Assembly: GCF_028748185.1 (NCBI RefSeq) | Contig: NZ_CP118164.1 | Span: 124,001-188,000 of the forward strand | Length of the DNA stretch: 64,000 nucleotides | Origin: Bremerella sp. P1 | GTDB lineage: Bacteria; Planctomycetota; Planctomycetia; Pirellulales; Pirellulaceae | Direction: 5' to 3' | Shown: positions 9,461 through 17,480 of the stretch, in pieces | How positions within the stretch are numbered: position 1 is the stretch's first letter | Layout: each line of letters starts with the position of its first letter | Notes under the pieces: model-generated | Database searches by the model: none | What the model saw: only the letters and a program-made list of their open reading frames with translations | Told to the model about the DNA's origin: nothing | Position numbers and translations under genes: made by a program

Positions 9461-9678
9461 TGGAGCTAGGAGTCTGGATCATGACGATCTTTACCGGGCT
9501 GTTGGGTGTAGGCGGAATCTGGGCCGCGGTCTCCGATAGCTCGTCCGTTTTTCAATCTCGCAAGATAGCCTTTCTCGAACATCGCATCGGGCACGTAAAT
9601 ACGCGTCTCTTCGTAGGGCTTGGCGGCTTCCTGTTAATCCTTTTGGCGATTAGCTTCATCGTCTTTCCACCAGGGTAG
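9460..9678 (+). CDS. small two-segment membrane protein
   Basis: A 72-residue protein starting at the ATG that overlaps the glpK stop (TGATG). It has a hydrophobic segment at about residues 4-22 and another at about 48-70, joined by a polar stretch containing AFLEHRIGHVNTRLF. No family is recognised. The overlap suggests it is made together with glycerol kinase, but no functional link can be read from the sequence. Confidence 0.6.
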   Translation: MELGVWIMTIFTGLLGVGGIWAAVSDSSSVFQSRKIAFLEHRIGHVNTRLFVGLGGFLLILLAISFIVFPPG

Positions 9679-9805
9679 GGACAACGCACGCGACGCTCGG
9701 AAATATTGGCAAGGTAGTTTTCTTTTGAAATACGCCCAATATTCTGGACCGGTCAACGAACAACCGTTCGACCAATCCCTTATTCTTCACTTCGTTATCG
9801 CCTAC

Positions 9806-11053
9806 ATGTTCGTCCCTCACGGAACCGATGCCCCCATCTATCACGTTCCAGCCGTCACCATTACGGTCATCATTCTCAACAGTGGCATCTTCTTCGCTCC
9901 ACCGCTCGTCGAGCACTTTCAGAATCCCGAGCCCAGCGACAGCCGCAATCGCTTGCCGGTTCTGACTTGGATAGTCGAAGGAGGAGGCTACGACGGACCA
10001 GAGGATTACAAGCTGCAATACGGCGAAGGAATTAAGCCTTGGCAAGGGATCACCGCTTCGTTTCTGCATGCCCATGCGATGCACTTGGTGGGCAACATGG
10101 TGTTTCTCTTGCTGTTTGGAATTATCGTCGAAGGAAAAATCGGCTGGTGGAAGTTCTTGCCGATCTATTTCGGAGTTGCCCTGATCCGGGGAATCTTCCT
10201 ACAGGCTACGGTCATGGTTTTCAATCCAGGCTTTCATGCGGCTTCGATTGGCGCGTCCGGAGTGATCTTTGCGATCATGGCGATTGCCCTCATCTGGGCG
10301 CCCATGAACAATATCGAAGTGACTCACGTTGGCTGGAGATATCGCACCACGCATGAAGTGGAAGAGGTGGACGTCCCGGTCTACGCCATGGCAGGTGTCT
10401 TTATCGTGATTGATCTATTCATCTCGTACGCGATTGTCCGAAGCCACGGCACTTTTGCGCCATTCACGCCTGTGCTGCATACGTCAGGAGCCATGATGGG
10501 AGCAGCGATCGGCATTGCGATGGTCAAATTCAATTGGGTCGACTGCGAGAACTACGACATCTTCTCAGTCTGGGCGGGTCGACACGAAAAGTCTCGCGAC
10601 GAACTCAATCAGCAATCGGGCGCCAAGAGTGAAGCAACGCTTGTCCAGCAAGGGCTTGAGCAGATTCGCCAGATCCTCGACGGAGGTAAGAACCCGCAAA
10701 TGGCTTACCGAGCCCATGTCAGCATGGCAGAGAAGTACGACTCGTGGCATCTGCCGGAACGCGAATTCTTGACGATTATCAAGCAGCTATCCGACCAGCA
10801 GAGGGACAACGACGCTGTACTTGCGATGGAGGAGTACCTGAAAGCCAATCGCCCTAAGCTGAATCAGGTACGTTTGAAACTTGCGTCCCTACTCTTGGAG
10901 CGAATGGACAAGCCCAATCAATCGCTTCGCGTATTAGCGAGCGTATCAGCAGACCATCTGAACGAACGGGAGAGAGCGATCTATCGAAACCTGGAGGAAG
11001 ATGCAACGCAAGCTAAGAATGCAGGCGTTCACGATTCTCTTGACGATTGGTAA
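9806..11053 (+). CDS. rhomboid-family intramembrane serine protease
   Basis: A 415-residue protein from the ATG at 9806, which gives the usual rhomboid beginning MFVPHGTDAP. A TTG 27 codons upstream is possible but less likely. The catalytic features of rhomboids are present: HLVGNM with Asn97, the serine motif GASG with Ser151, and the second catalytic residue His225 in a later membrane helix (LHTSGAMMGAAIG). About six membrane helices cover residues 14-240. The cytoplasmic tail of about 170 residues is helical and TPR-like (ending around ERAIYRNLEEDATQAKN). Rhomboids cut membrane proteins within the bilayer; the substrate here is unknown. Confidence 0.88.
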   Translation: MFVPHGTDAPIYHVPAVTITVIILNSGIFFAPPLVEHFQNPEPSDSRNRLPVLTWIVEGGGYDGPEDYKLQYGEGIKPWQGITASFLHAHAMHLVGNMVFLLLFGIIVEGKIGWWKFLPIYFGVALIRGIFLQATVMVFNPGFHAASIGASGVIFAIMAIALIWAPMNNIEVTHVGWRYRTTHEVEEVDVPVYAMAGVFIVIDLFISYAIVRSHGTFAPFTPVLHTSGAMMGAAIGIAMVKFNWVDCENYDIFSVWAGRHEKSRDELNQQSGAKSEATLVQQGLEQIRQILDGGKNPQMAYRAHVSMAEKYDSWHLPEREFLTIIKQLSDQQRDNDAVLAMEEYLKANRPKLNQVRLKLASLLLERMDKPNQSLRVLASVSADHLNERERAIYRNLEEDATQAKNAGVHDSLDDW

Positions 11054-11194
11054 CCGAGCAAACCTCCAGCCTCGGCCCCGCTGTGAAAACATTGATTACT
11101 CACTTACCGGTCGCGTATAAAACGGTACACCTCTTCCTCTCTTATCTCATAGGCATATCGGTACAACCGACTGCTGACGCTCGGAATCAGCATC

Positions 11195-11575
11195 ATGGCC
11201 AAAAAGACGAGCACGGACATTCCTGCGGATAAACTCGAGCAGTACGAGAAACTAGTGTCCACCCATCCCGACCTCGAGCGAAAAGGCGCTGCCATGCCCT
11301 ACACGTCACTCAACGGTCACATGTCCAGCTTCTTGACCAAGGAAGGCACACTGGCGTTACGACTGCCAGAAGAAGACCGCGATGCGTTTCTCAAGAAGTA
11401 TAAAACCAAATTGTGCGAGCAGCACGGCCGAGTGATGCGGGAGTATGTCGAGGTGCCTGATCGGCTGTTGAAAAAGACGAAGGAGCTCAAGACGTACTTT
11501 GATCTCAGCGTCGCTTATGTCGGCAGCCTGAACCCCAAACCGACGGCGAGGAAGAAAGCTACAAAGAAGAAGTAG
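11195..11575 (+). CDS. small basic protein, possibly TfoX-N-like
   Basis: A 126-residue soluble protein with a lysine-rich tail (ARKKATKKK). The central part (PYTSLNGHMSSFLTKEGTLALRLPEED, then MREYVEVPDRLLKKTKELKTYFDLSVAYV) looks like a compact alpha/beta domain. It has some similarity to the TfoX N-terminal or YjbR fold, but that is a guess. The gene stands alone, 141 bases after the rhomboid gene, and ends in a strong terminator. Confidence 0.7.
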   Translation: MAKKTSTDIPADKLEQYEKLVSTHPDLERKGAAMPYTSLNGHMSSFLTKEGTLALRLPEEDRDAFLKKYKTKLCEQHGRVMREYVEVPDRLLKKTKELKTYFDLSVAYVGSLNPKPTARKKATKKK

Positions 11576-11587
11576 ACCAAGAAGTAA

Positions 11588-11619
11588 AAAGACGACCGTT
11601 GGATGCAACGGTCGTCTTT
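11588..11619. terminator. bidirectional terminator between convergent genes
   Basis: AAAGACGACCGTT and AACGGTCGTCTTT form a perfect 13-base stem with a six-base loop. It has short T-tracts in both directions and lies between the 126-residue gene and the convergent thioredoxin-YHS gene. Confidence 0.8.
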
Positions 11620-11647
11620 GCTGTGCTTTCGAGTTCGCGTTTTTCGC

Positions 11648-12829
11648 TTAGCGACGCATGTTCTGCGAAGCCATGGCCTGTTGAACCATCGACGAGTAAC
11701 GCTGTGGATCGTTCCAGAACGTTTGCAGGCTTTCTTCGCTGCTGAATAGGTACAGCGTGCCGCGGTAAGTCAGACCGTATCGACGATCACCAGGCACGAC
11801 CTGTCCGTTACCCAGGTAAGCGACCGGGTCAATACCCGACATCACAGGGCTGTACTGATTGGGGTTGGCCAAAAATTTCTGCTGTTCACTCTGCGACGAG
11901 AACAAGTAGATCTGACCTTGGTGTTGAGCACCCCAGCGAGGATCACCCTTCTGCCACTTCATCTGCTCGACCAGCGTCACTGGGCAGTAGCCGTCCATCG
12001 CGAACTTAGGCTGCTGTGGCTCAGGCTTTGGTGCTGGAGCCGAAGGTGCCGGAGCGGAGGGGGCTGCAGGCGGTTGCTGCTGAGCAAACTGCTGTGCCGG
12101 AGGCTGCGAAGGAGCTACGTTCTGTGGCGGAGCATTCGAAGAGAACCGGCTTTGATTCGGGGCTTGGGTTGGCTTTACCTGGTCAGGGCTTGGCATCGAG
12201 GCAAATCGCGACGTCGCAGGCTGCTGTGGAGCAACTTGCTGAGTCGGTTGCGATGGAGCAGCCTGAGCTGGAGCAGGGTTCGAGGTGAAGCTCGAGTAAC
12301 GCGAGCCTTGCGGTTGGCTTGGGGCAACCTGTTGAGGTGCCTGCGGAGCGACTGGTGTCGTGTTAGCGGCCTGGGCAATCATGCCGGCTGCAGGTGCGGC
12401 CGGGCTGGCACTTGGATTCAGCTTAGCGGAAACCTGAGCCAAGATACCGGTGTAACGATCTTGGTCCTGAGGGCTGATCATGCGGTACACAACCTGACCA
12501 CTCGGGGCAATGACAACGTCTTGCGGCCAGCGATCGACGCCAAACTCTTTGGCAATCGCAGGCTCGTCACTCGCGTTAATCTTGATTGGAATGTAGTTCT
12601 GCTCGACAGCCTGGGCGAAGGTGGCTTGCGAAAAGACATTCGCTTCCAGCCGACGGCAAGGCGGGCAGTTATCAGCATAGAAGTGAATCAGAACTAACTG
12701 ATTCTTCATAGCCGCAACGCGCTTGGCGGTTTCCAGATCTGGTGCCCAGCGAACGGCATCCTCAGCGAGAATCATCGTCTGGAACGCCAGCAACAGGGCG
12801 ATAGCAGTTGTACGAGTAATTGGCGACAT
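11648..12829 (-). CDS. secreted thioredoxin-fold protein with two C-terminal YHS-like domains
   Basis: A 393-residue protein from the ATG at 12829; a longer frame to 12907 adds 26 residues in front of what looks like a signal peptide (MSPITRTTAIALLLAFQTMILA). Residues 25-125 are a thioredoxin fold with a CPPC active site at 55-58 and the cis-proline loop in DRWPQDVVIAP. Residues 139-274 are a low-complexity linker rich in Pro, Gln, Ala and Ser that repeats APSQP and SRFxS units. The tail has two YHS-like copies at about 279-326 and 329-379, each with a DGYCPV or GIDPVAY start and a YLFSS strand. YHS domains often occur with metal-handling proteins. The combination suggests an extracytoplasmic thiol-disulfide or metal-related role (inference). 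Confidence 0.85.
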   Translation of the reverse strand: MSPITRTTAIALLLAFQTMILAEDAVRWAPDLETAKRVAAMKNQLVLIHFYADNCPPCRRLEANVFSQATFAQAVEQNYIPIKINASDEPAIAKEFGVDRWPQDVVIAPSGQVVYRMISPQDQDRYTGILAQVSAKLNPSASPAAPAAGMIAQAANTTPVAPQAPQQVAPSQPQGSRYSSFTSNPAPAQAAPSQPTQQVAPQQPATSRFASMPSPDQVKPTQAPNQSRFSSNAPPQNVAPSQPPAQQFAQQQPPAAPSAPAPSAPAPKPEPQQPKFAMDGYCPVTLVEQMKWQKGDPRWGAQHQGQIYLFSSQSEQQKFLANPNQYSPVMSGIDPVAYLGNGQVVPGDRRYGLTYRGTLYLFSSEESLQTFWNDPQRYSSMVQQAMASQNMRR

Positions 12830-13097
12830 GAATGAACGAGCCCCGGTAAGCGAGTTCCAAAAATCAGCTTGGTTCGGTTTTCCATTGGTTCGTATCGGGA
12901 CAGCCACTTGTCCGAGTGCATCAAAAGTAACGGATTTGCAGAATTTCCTGGACGAAACTACAGAATGGGTCGTATCAATCGTTCCGATTAGGTAAATGAT
13001 ATGGGGGCTAAGTTACTTACTGACAACAACTTGCTTCTCATAAGCCTTTTCCCATGTAGAAAATGGGAAACTCTGTCGATTGAATGGGAATGATAGC
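12830..13097. other. intergenic region upstream of the thioredoxin-YHS gene and the rho promoter
   Basis: No gene is seen. An inverted repeat TTTCCCAT/ATGGGAAA at 13048-13070 lies just upstream of the proposed rho promoter, and another TGAATGGGAA copy lies at 13081-13090. These could be operator half-sites, but there is no direct evidence. Confidence 0.4.
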
Positions 13098-13125
13098 TTG
13101 ACACAACCGGGTAAATCCTTATGAT
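13098..13125 (+). promoter_or_regulatory. strong sigma-70 type promoter of the rho transcript
   Basis: A perfect TTGACA at 13098-13103 and TATGAT at 13120-13125 (five of six) are 16 bases apart. Transcription would begin near 13132, about 690 bases before the rho start codon, with no gene between. Confidence 0.6.
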
Positions 13126-13821
13126 GCCAGTAGTTTGATCGCCAACGATCTGTGGTTAAAACCTCGCGTTTTGCAGACTATGTTGGCCATCCTTTCTGCT
13201 CAAAGGCGTCGGACTGAGATCTTCAGCAAACGTCAAGTTCTTCGGGCAGTAATGGTTTTCTTTGAGACGTCACAATAAGTAGTGTGACCAGTTTGAGAAC
13301 CAAGGAAGCTTTCAGTTCTTCAGGGAACTGTTTCGGTTACCACGAGACTTCACTAGGGTAACTAGTCTTGCCAGGCAGCACTTTTTGGGGCCGCGGCAAG
13401 GGACTTTGGTAGCCACCGTTTTTCATTTGTGACTCGTTAGGTAACGGAATTACCTTACGGCCTTCATAAAACACCGAGCAGTTCGCCCTCGGCATCCTGT
13501 TCGGCCACTGCTGCCATTTTCAAGGCATCCTCGCTTTAGGCGAATGGCAACTTGGAAACCTCTCACACATCAGGCATTCTCGTGGGATGCCTCGTCCCTT
13601 ACGTGCGTGAGGTTGAGCTAGATTCGGCACAATCGCTTCGCCAGCTTTTGGCATGCCTTTGTGCGAGTTATCCGCTCCCAAAATACTTAGGAATCTTTAA
13701 CCCCCGTATCAGGTAGAACTCCCACTAAGGGAGAGCAACCTCAGGAATCTGTTAATACGATCCAGTGTTCTTTCTGAAGACACCGGTTCGAACCTGACTT
13801 CTGTGATTAGGTAGTTTTTCA
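13126..13821 (+). promoter_or_regulatory. long structured 5' leader of rho
   Basis: About 690 bases between the promoter and the rho ATG have no protein-coding character. They contain several stem-loops, including CAGTTC/GAACTG at 13313-13330, ACTAG/CTAGT at 13352-13366, CTTGCC/GGCAAG at about 13368-13400, CCGAG/CTCGG at about 13474-13491, and CTCCC/GGGAG at 13719-13733. Rho genes in several bacteria are autoregulated through their leader. A long leader fits that, but a separate small RNA in this space is also possible. No match to tmRNA, RNase P RNA, 6S RNA or SRP RNA was recognised. Confidence 0.45.
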
Positions 13822-15147
13822 ATGTCAAACAAACGGCAGACCCGCTCAAAATCTGGCGGGCGACGACGTGGTAACAGCGGTGGTTCCCAAAACGGACCAG
13901 GCCCAAAAGGGCGTGGTCGTTCCGGGGGAGGTCGACGCCGCTCTTCTCCGCCAAGCTCTAACGTGCCACGTAACAATCTTGAAAATGAAGAATTTGAACC
14001 AGGGGAACCCATTCCACTGGAACCTGGCTACGGCCTTCTCGAGATGCATCCCAACGGCTACGGCTTCTTACGCAGCCCTGCCAATAACTTCGCTCGCGAA
14101 CGTACCGATCCTTTCGTGCCCGGCACGATGATCGAACGTTACGGACTTCGCGAAGGGGTGATGATTCGCGGCATGATTCAACGTTTCCGCCGTGGACAAG
14201 GTCCTCGCCTGCGAGATGTCTTCGACGTCGACGGCATGCTGCCGGATGATTACCTGAACGTCAAATCGTTCGAAGAATTGACTCCGGTCAATCCTTCCGA
14301 GCATCTCAAGCTGGAATACGATGGGGGTCCTCTGACGAACCGCGTCGTTGACCTTCTTACGCCACTGGGCAAAGGCCAACGTGCGTTGATTGTCGCTCCA
14401 CCGCGAACCGGTAAGACCATGCTGCTGCAGAACATCAGCCGTGGTATTTCCGCCAACCACCAAGACGTCAAGCTGGTGGTCCTTCTGATCGACGAACGTC
14501 CGGAAGAAGTGACCGAAATGCAGCGTAGCGTGAAGGGTGAAGTGATCGCCAGTAGCTTGGATCGCGACATCGAAAGTCATGTGCGTCTTTCGCAACTCGT
14601 GATCGAACGCTGCAAGCGTCTGGCCGAATCAGGCCAGGATGTTTTCCTGCTGTTGGACTCGATTACCCGTTTGGCTCGTGCGTTCAATAAATGGGTCGGC
14701 GACAACCGTGGCAACAGCGCTATCATGTCCGGCGGTATCAACGTCAAAGCGATGGACATTCCTAAGAAGTTGTTTGCCACCGCTCGTTCCTTTGAAGAAG
14801 GTGGTTCGCTCACCATCGTCGGTACCGCTCTGGTCGACACCGGCAGCAAGATGGACGAAGTGATCTTCCAAGAGTTCAAGGGTACCGGCAACATGGAACT
14901 GGTCCTCGATCGCAAGTTGGCCGACCGCCGCGTCTGGCCGGCAATCGATATTTCGCAGTCGGGTACCCGTCGCGAAGAACTGCTGCTGACCGAGGAAGCT
15001 CTTAATGCTGTTGTCGCCTTGCGACGTACGCTGACCTCAATGCATCATATCGATGCGATGGAACAGTTGACCAAGCAGTTGGGCAAGTACGAGAACAACG
15101 ATCAGTTCATCAGCCTGATTGCCAACAGTCGCGATCGTTATCAGTAA
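13822..15147 (+). CDS. rho: transcription termination factor Rho
   Basis: A 441-residue Rho helicase, which loads on untranslated RNA and releases it from RNA polymerase. The first 55 residues are an Arg/Gly/Ser-rich extension (GGRRRGN, GRGRSGGGRRR) that is probably disordered and RNA-binding. The RNA-binding cold-shock-like domain follows (GYGLLEMHPNGYGFLRS, residues 69-85). The ATPase has Walker A APPRTGKT at 192-199, Walker B VFLLLDSITRLARAFN, and the C-terminal secondary-site region with MSGGINVKAMDIPKKLF. Compared with the E. coli protein it lacks the usual N-terminal helical bundle in recognisable form. It has its own promoter, a long leader and a terminator. Confidence 0.96.
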   Translation: MSNKRQTRSKSGGRRRGNSGGSQNGPGPKGRGRSGGGRRRSSPPSSNVPRNNLENEEFEPGEPIPLEPGYGLLEMHPNGYGFLRSPANNFARERTDPFVPGTMIERYGLREGVMIRGMIQRFRRGQGPRLRDVFDVDGMLPDDYLNVKSFEELTPVNPSEHLKLEYDGGPLTNRVVDLLTPLGKGQRALIVAPPRTGKTMLLQNISRGISANHQDVKLVVLLIDERPEEVTEMQRSVKGEVIASSLDRDIESHVRLSQLVIERCKRLAESGQDVFLLLDSITRLARAFNKWVGDNRGNSAIMSGGINVKAMDIPKKLFATARSFEEGGSLTIVGTALVDTGSKMDEVIFQEFKGTGNMELVLDRKLADRRVWPAIDISQSGTRREELLLTEEALNAVVALRRTLTSMHHIDAMEQLTKQLGKYENNDQFISLIANSRDRYQ

Positions 15148-15170
15148 CGACTGAGCCCAATCCAGCTAAC

Positions 15171-15911
15171 TCATTCGGAGCCGCTCGATATCGACGGCTC
15201 CGTTTTTGTTGCGCCAAGCTGTTTTTGGTCTCGCCAGATCAAGAACACAAAGAGCGGCACTGCGGCAAGTGCCGCCAATTGATAGGCGGTTAAGCCCAAT
15301 GCGATGACCGGTTCCGGGCGAAGCCACTCGGTGAAGAAGCGATACGTCATGTAAGTAATTAGGTAGATCTTGAACAACTGTCCAGGAAACATCTTCTTTC
15401 GCCAGAGCACAAAAAAAACCGCGGCGCACGTCAGGTGAAAGATCGACTCATAGATCTGGGCCGGGTGCCGCAGCAACTGCCCCCCATCCGGAGCACCAGG
15501 AAAGGCAACGCCCCATGGCAAGCTGCAAGCCTGGCCGAAACAACAGCCGGCGACAAAACAGGCCCATCGTCCGATACCGATAGAAACAGCCACCGGAACG
15601 ACAAAGCTGTCGCCTGTCTTAGTGCGGACATCAAGAATCCACTTGGCCAGTTCCACACCAAAGTACCCGCCCAGCAGTCCGGCAATGATCGTCTTGCCAT
15701 GGGCAAACCAAGCCGTCCCGTCAAGCATTCCTTCCCAGTCGTACATCGCGAAGGGAAGTTTCGCGCCAATCATCGCTCCGCAAAAACCACCCAGTGCAAT
15801 GCCTGCCTTTTCCCACCAGGCAAGTTCCAGCTTCTCTTGAAATAGCCGCAACAGGATAAAGCCGACGACAATCGCCACCAGCATGATCGCCATGTAAGCC
15901 AATTGGGTCAT
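15171..15911 (-). CDS. divergent prolipoprotein diacylglyceryl transferase (Lgt) family membrane protein
   Basis: A 246-residue membrane protein of the Lgt family with about seven hydrophobic segments. Recognisable Lgt motifs are IGRWACFVAGCCFGQ near residues 114-128, the HPAQIYE motif near 150-156 and YRFFTEWLRPEP near 191-202. The canonical HGG loop is replaced by a HGKTIIAGLLGG form, and the family asparagines in the GRxGNFxNG region are not kept (Cys and Ala instead). It therefore looks like the paralogous branch rather than the housekeeping enzyme. The ATG at 15911 overlaps the TGA of the upstream radical SAM gene, so the two are translationally coupled. True Lgt moves diacylglycerol onto lipoprotein cysteines; the acceptor here is unknown. 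Confidence 0.87.
   Translation of the reverse strand: MTQLAYMAIMLVAIVVGFILLRLFQEKLELAWWEKAGIALGGFCGAMIGAKLPFAMYDWEGMLDGTAWFAHGKTIIAGLLGGYFGVELAKWILDVRTKTGDSFVVPVAVSIGIGRWACFVAGCCFGQACSLPWGVAFPGAPDGGQLLRHPAQIYESIFHLTCAAVFFVLWRKKMFPGQLFKIYLITYMTYRFFTEWLRPEPVIALGLTAYQLAALAAVPLFVFLIWRDQKQLGATKTEPSISSGSE
15176..15207 (+). terminator. rho-independent terminator after rho, inside the end of the Lgt-like gene
   Basis: CGGAGCCG and CGGCTCCG form an 8-base stem, followed by five T, 28 bases after the rho stop. The hairpin overlaps the last codons of the convergent Lgt-like gene, whose stop is at 15171-15173. Confidence 0.8.
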
Positions 15912-17410
15912 CACGAACTCTCCACTGCCGTCTTCAGCGGAGGCAACTCCACGTGGCCGTCGCGATACAAAACGTTATAAGCACAGAACGGTACGACATG
16001 CCCGCTCGGCAGCAAGTGATGCACGCAGCATTTCATTACTCGTCGGACGTCAAAGTTGTATACATCTAAGAAGGAGGTGATCATGATGCGAAAGACATCT
16101 TCCGCTCCAAGCTCTTCCTGCATCGCCCGGGCAAAGAAGTCGACGGCGGCCTCGGCATGGCGTGGGTCCGAGGTGTTCAACGCGCCGATCAGTTCGTCAA
16201 TCGGACTGTTGCTGCTCAACACCGGCAGAGCCGAACCGCTAGAGGAGGGCGGGGGAGCACAACTTCCGCCAGGACAGCATGCCTCGCGAACCAGGTAACG
16301 CTCCAATAGTTCTTTGACAGCGCCCCGCTGGAAAGAGATTCCCCCGGAAAGCAGGTCCAAATGCTCCGCCGCCTTGATGAAACGCATCAGTGGAACCAAC
16401 TCCCCGTTGCGGCGATAGGCGTACGCCATCTGATGGCAGTTGGGATGAGCACACGGAAGCGGCATGAAGTCGGCTTCAGTGTACATGCCAGATGTTTGAT
16501 CGACGATCCCGCGAATGACATCGGGAAAGGTAATCCGGTTCTCCAATTCTTCTGGCAGAACATGTCGGCCCGAATAGGTAGCCGGTTGCAAGCTGAGCCC
16601 GGTGATCCATGGCCGTGTCGCGCAGTAACGCACGAGATCGCCGAGTTCGTCATCATTCACGCCAGGCTGTAGGGTCGAAACCAAGTTCACATGCAGCCCC
16701 GCTTCGCCACAGCGTTCGACGGCCTTGAGCTTGGTCTCGACCAGTGCCTCGCCCCTTAGCTGAAGTGAAGTCTGGTCGCGGAAACCATCAAACTGCAAAT
16801 AGACTTCCACCCGATCACACCGCTGGGCCAAGAAATCAAGCGTTTCGCGGTCGTGCGCCAGCCGAATGCCGTTGGTGTTAATCATCACGTAATCGATTGG
16901 CTGCGACAGGGCGTAATCAACAATTTCGCGGAAGTCCGGATGAATAGTCGGCTCGCCCCCGGAGATTTGCAGCACTTCCGGGTTCCCTTCGACCTCGACG
17001 TAGCGATCGATCGTTTGCTGGCACTGCTGGATCGTCAGATGCTTTCCGCCAGGGCCGCTCGAAGCGTAACACATCGGGCAGGCGAGATTGCAGCTCGAGG
17101 TGATTTCCAATAACCCAATGCAAGTGTGTTGTTCGTGCTCGGTACATAGTCCGCAATCGAGTGGGCAACCCTTGTTTGGCTCGACACCAAACTCACGCGG
17201 AATCTTACCAGGCACATTGAACTGCGTCTGGTCGTACCACGCAACGTCGGAGCAAACGTAGTCGTCGCGACTCCCGTGCACTTCACATCGCTTGCGGAAA
17301 TAAACCCTGTTGCCACGGGTAATAATCTTCGCCGGGACTACAGCATGACATTCGGGGCAAAGACTTTGCGTCACGCCGAGTACGGTATAGTCACGAAAAG
17401 CATGATTCAT
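15911..17410 (-). CDS. radical SAM protein of the Tes/MJ0619-like family
   Basis: A 499-residue radical SAM enzyme. The 4Fe-4S/SAM motif is Cys107-x3-Cys111-x2-Cys114 (SSCNLACPMCYA). It is preceded by extra cysteines typical of this branch: CPEC at 18-21, Cys42, Cys53, and GCPLDCGLCTEHEQHTC at 81-97. The SAM-binding GGE motif is ISGGEPTIHPDF. A C-terminal segment has further cysteines (EACCPGGSC and a later MKCCVHHL). The same layout is known from archaeal tetraether lipid synthase (Tes) and from the MJ0619 pterin methylase. Which reaction this member performs cannot be read from sequence. It overlaps the downstream Lgt-like gene by the stop/start bases, which points to a lipid-related substrate (inference). 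Confidence 0.88.
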   Translation of the reverse strand: MNHAFRDYTVLGVTQSLCPECHAVVPAKIITRGNRVYFRKRCEVHGSRDDYVCSDVAWYDQTQFNVPGKIPREFGVEPNKGCPLDCGLCTEHEQHTCIGLLEITSSCNLACPMCYASSGPGGKHLTIQQCQQTIDRYVEVEGNPEVLQISGGEPTIHPDFREIVDYALSQPIDYVMINTNGIRLAHDRETLDFLAQRCDRVEVYLQFDGFRDQTSLQLRGEALVETKLKAVERCGEAGLHVNLVSTLQPGVNDDELGDLVRYCATRPWITGLSLQPATYSGRHVLPEELENRITFPDVIRGIVDQTSGMYTEADFMPLPCAHPNCHQMAYAYRRNGELVPLMRFIKAAEHLDLLSGGISFQRGAVKELLERYLVREACCPGGSCAPPPSSSGSALPVLSSNSPIDELIGALNTSDPRHAEAAVDFFARAMQEELGAEDVFRIMITSFLDVYNFDVRRVMKCCVHHLLPSGHVVPFCAYNVLYRDGHVELPPLKTAVESS

Positions 17411-17480
17411 AGGGAGTTACTCTCTCGGACTCAGATCAAAATAGCGGTGGGCCCGCTGATCGATAGAACGTATTCCATGT

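Noticed and set aside
11918-12697. 259-codon plus-strand frame rich in Arg, Leu and Trp
   Set aside because: It is antisense to the thioredoxin-YHS gene and its composition mirrors the Pro/Gln linker.
13126-13821. tmRNA, RNase P RNA or 6S RNA in the rho leader
   Set aside because: GGTTCGAACC at 13785-13794 resembles a T-loop, but no matching acceptor arm, tag frame or RNase P core sequence was found.
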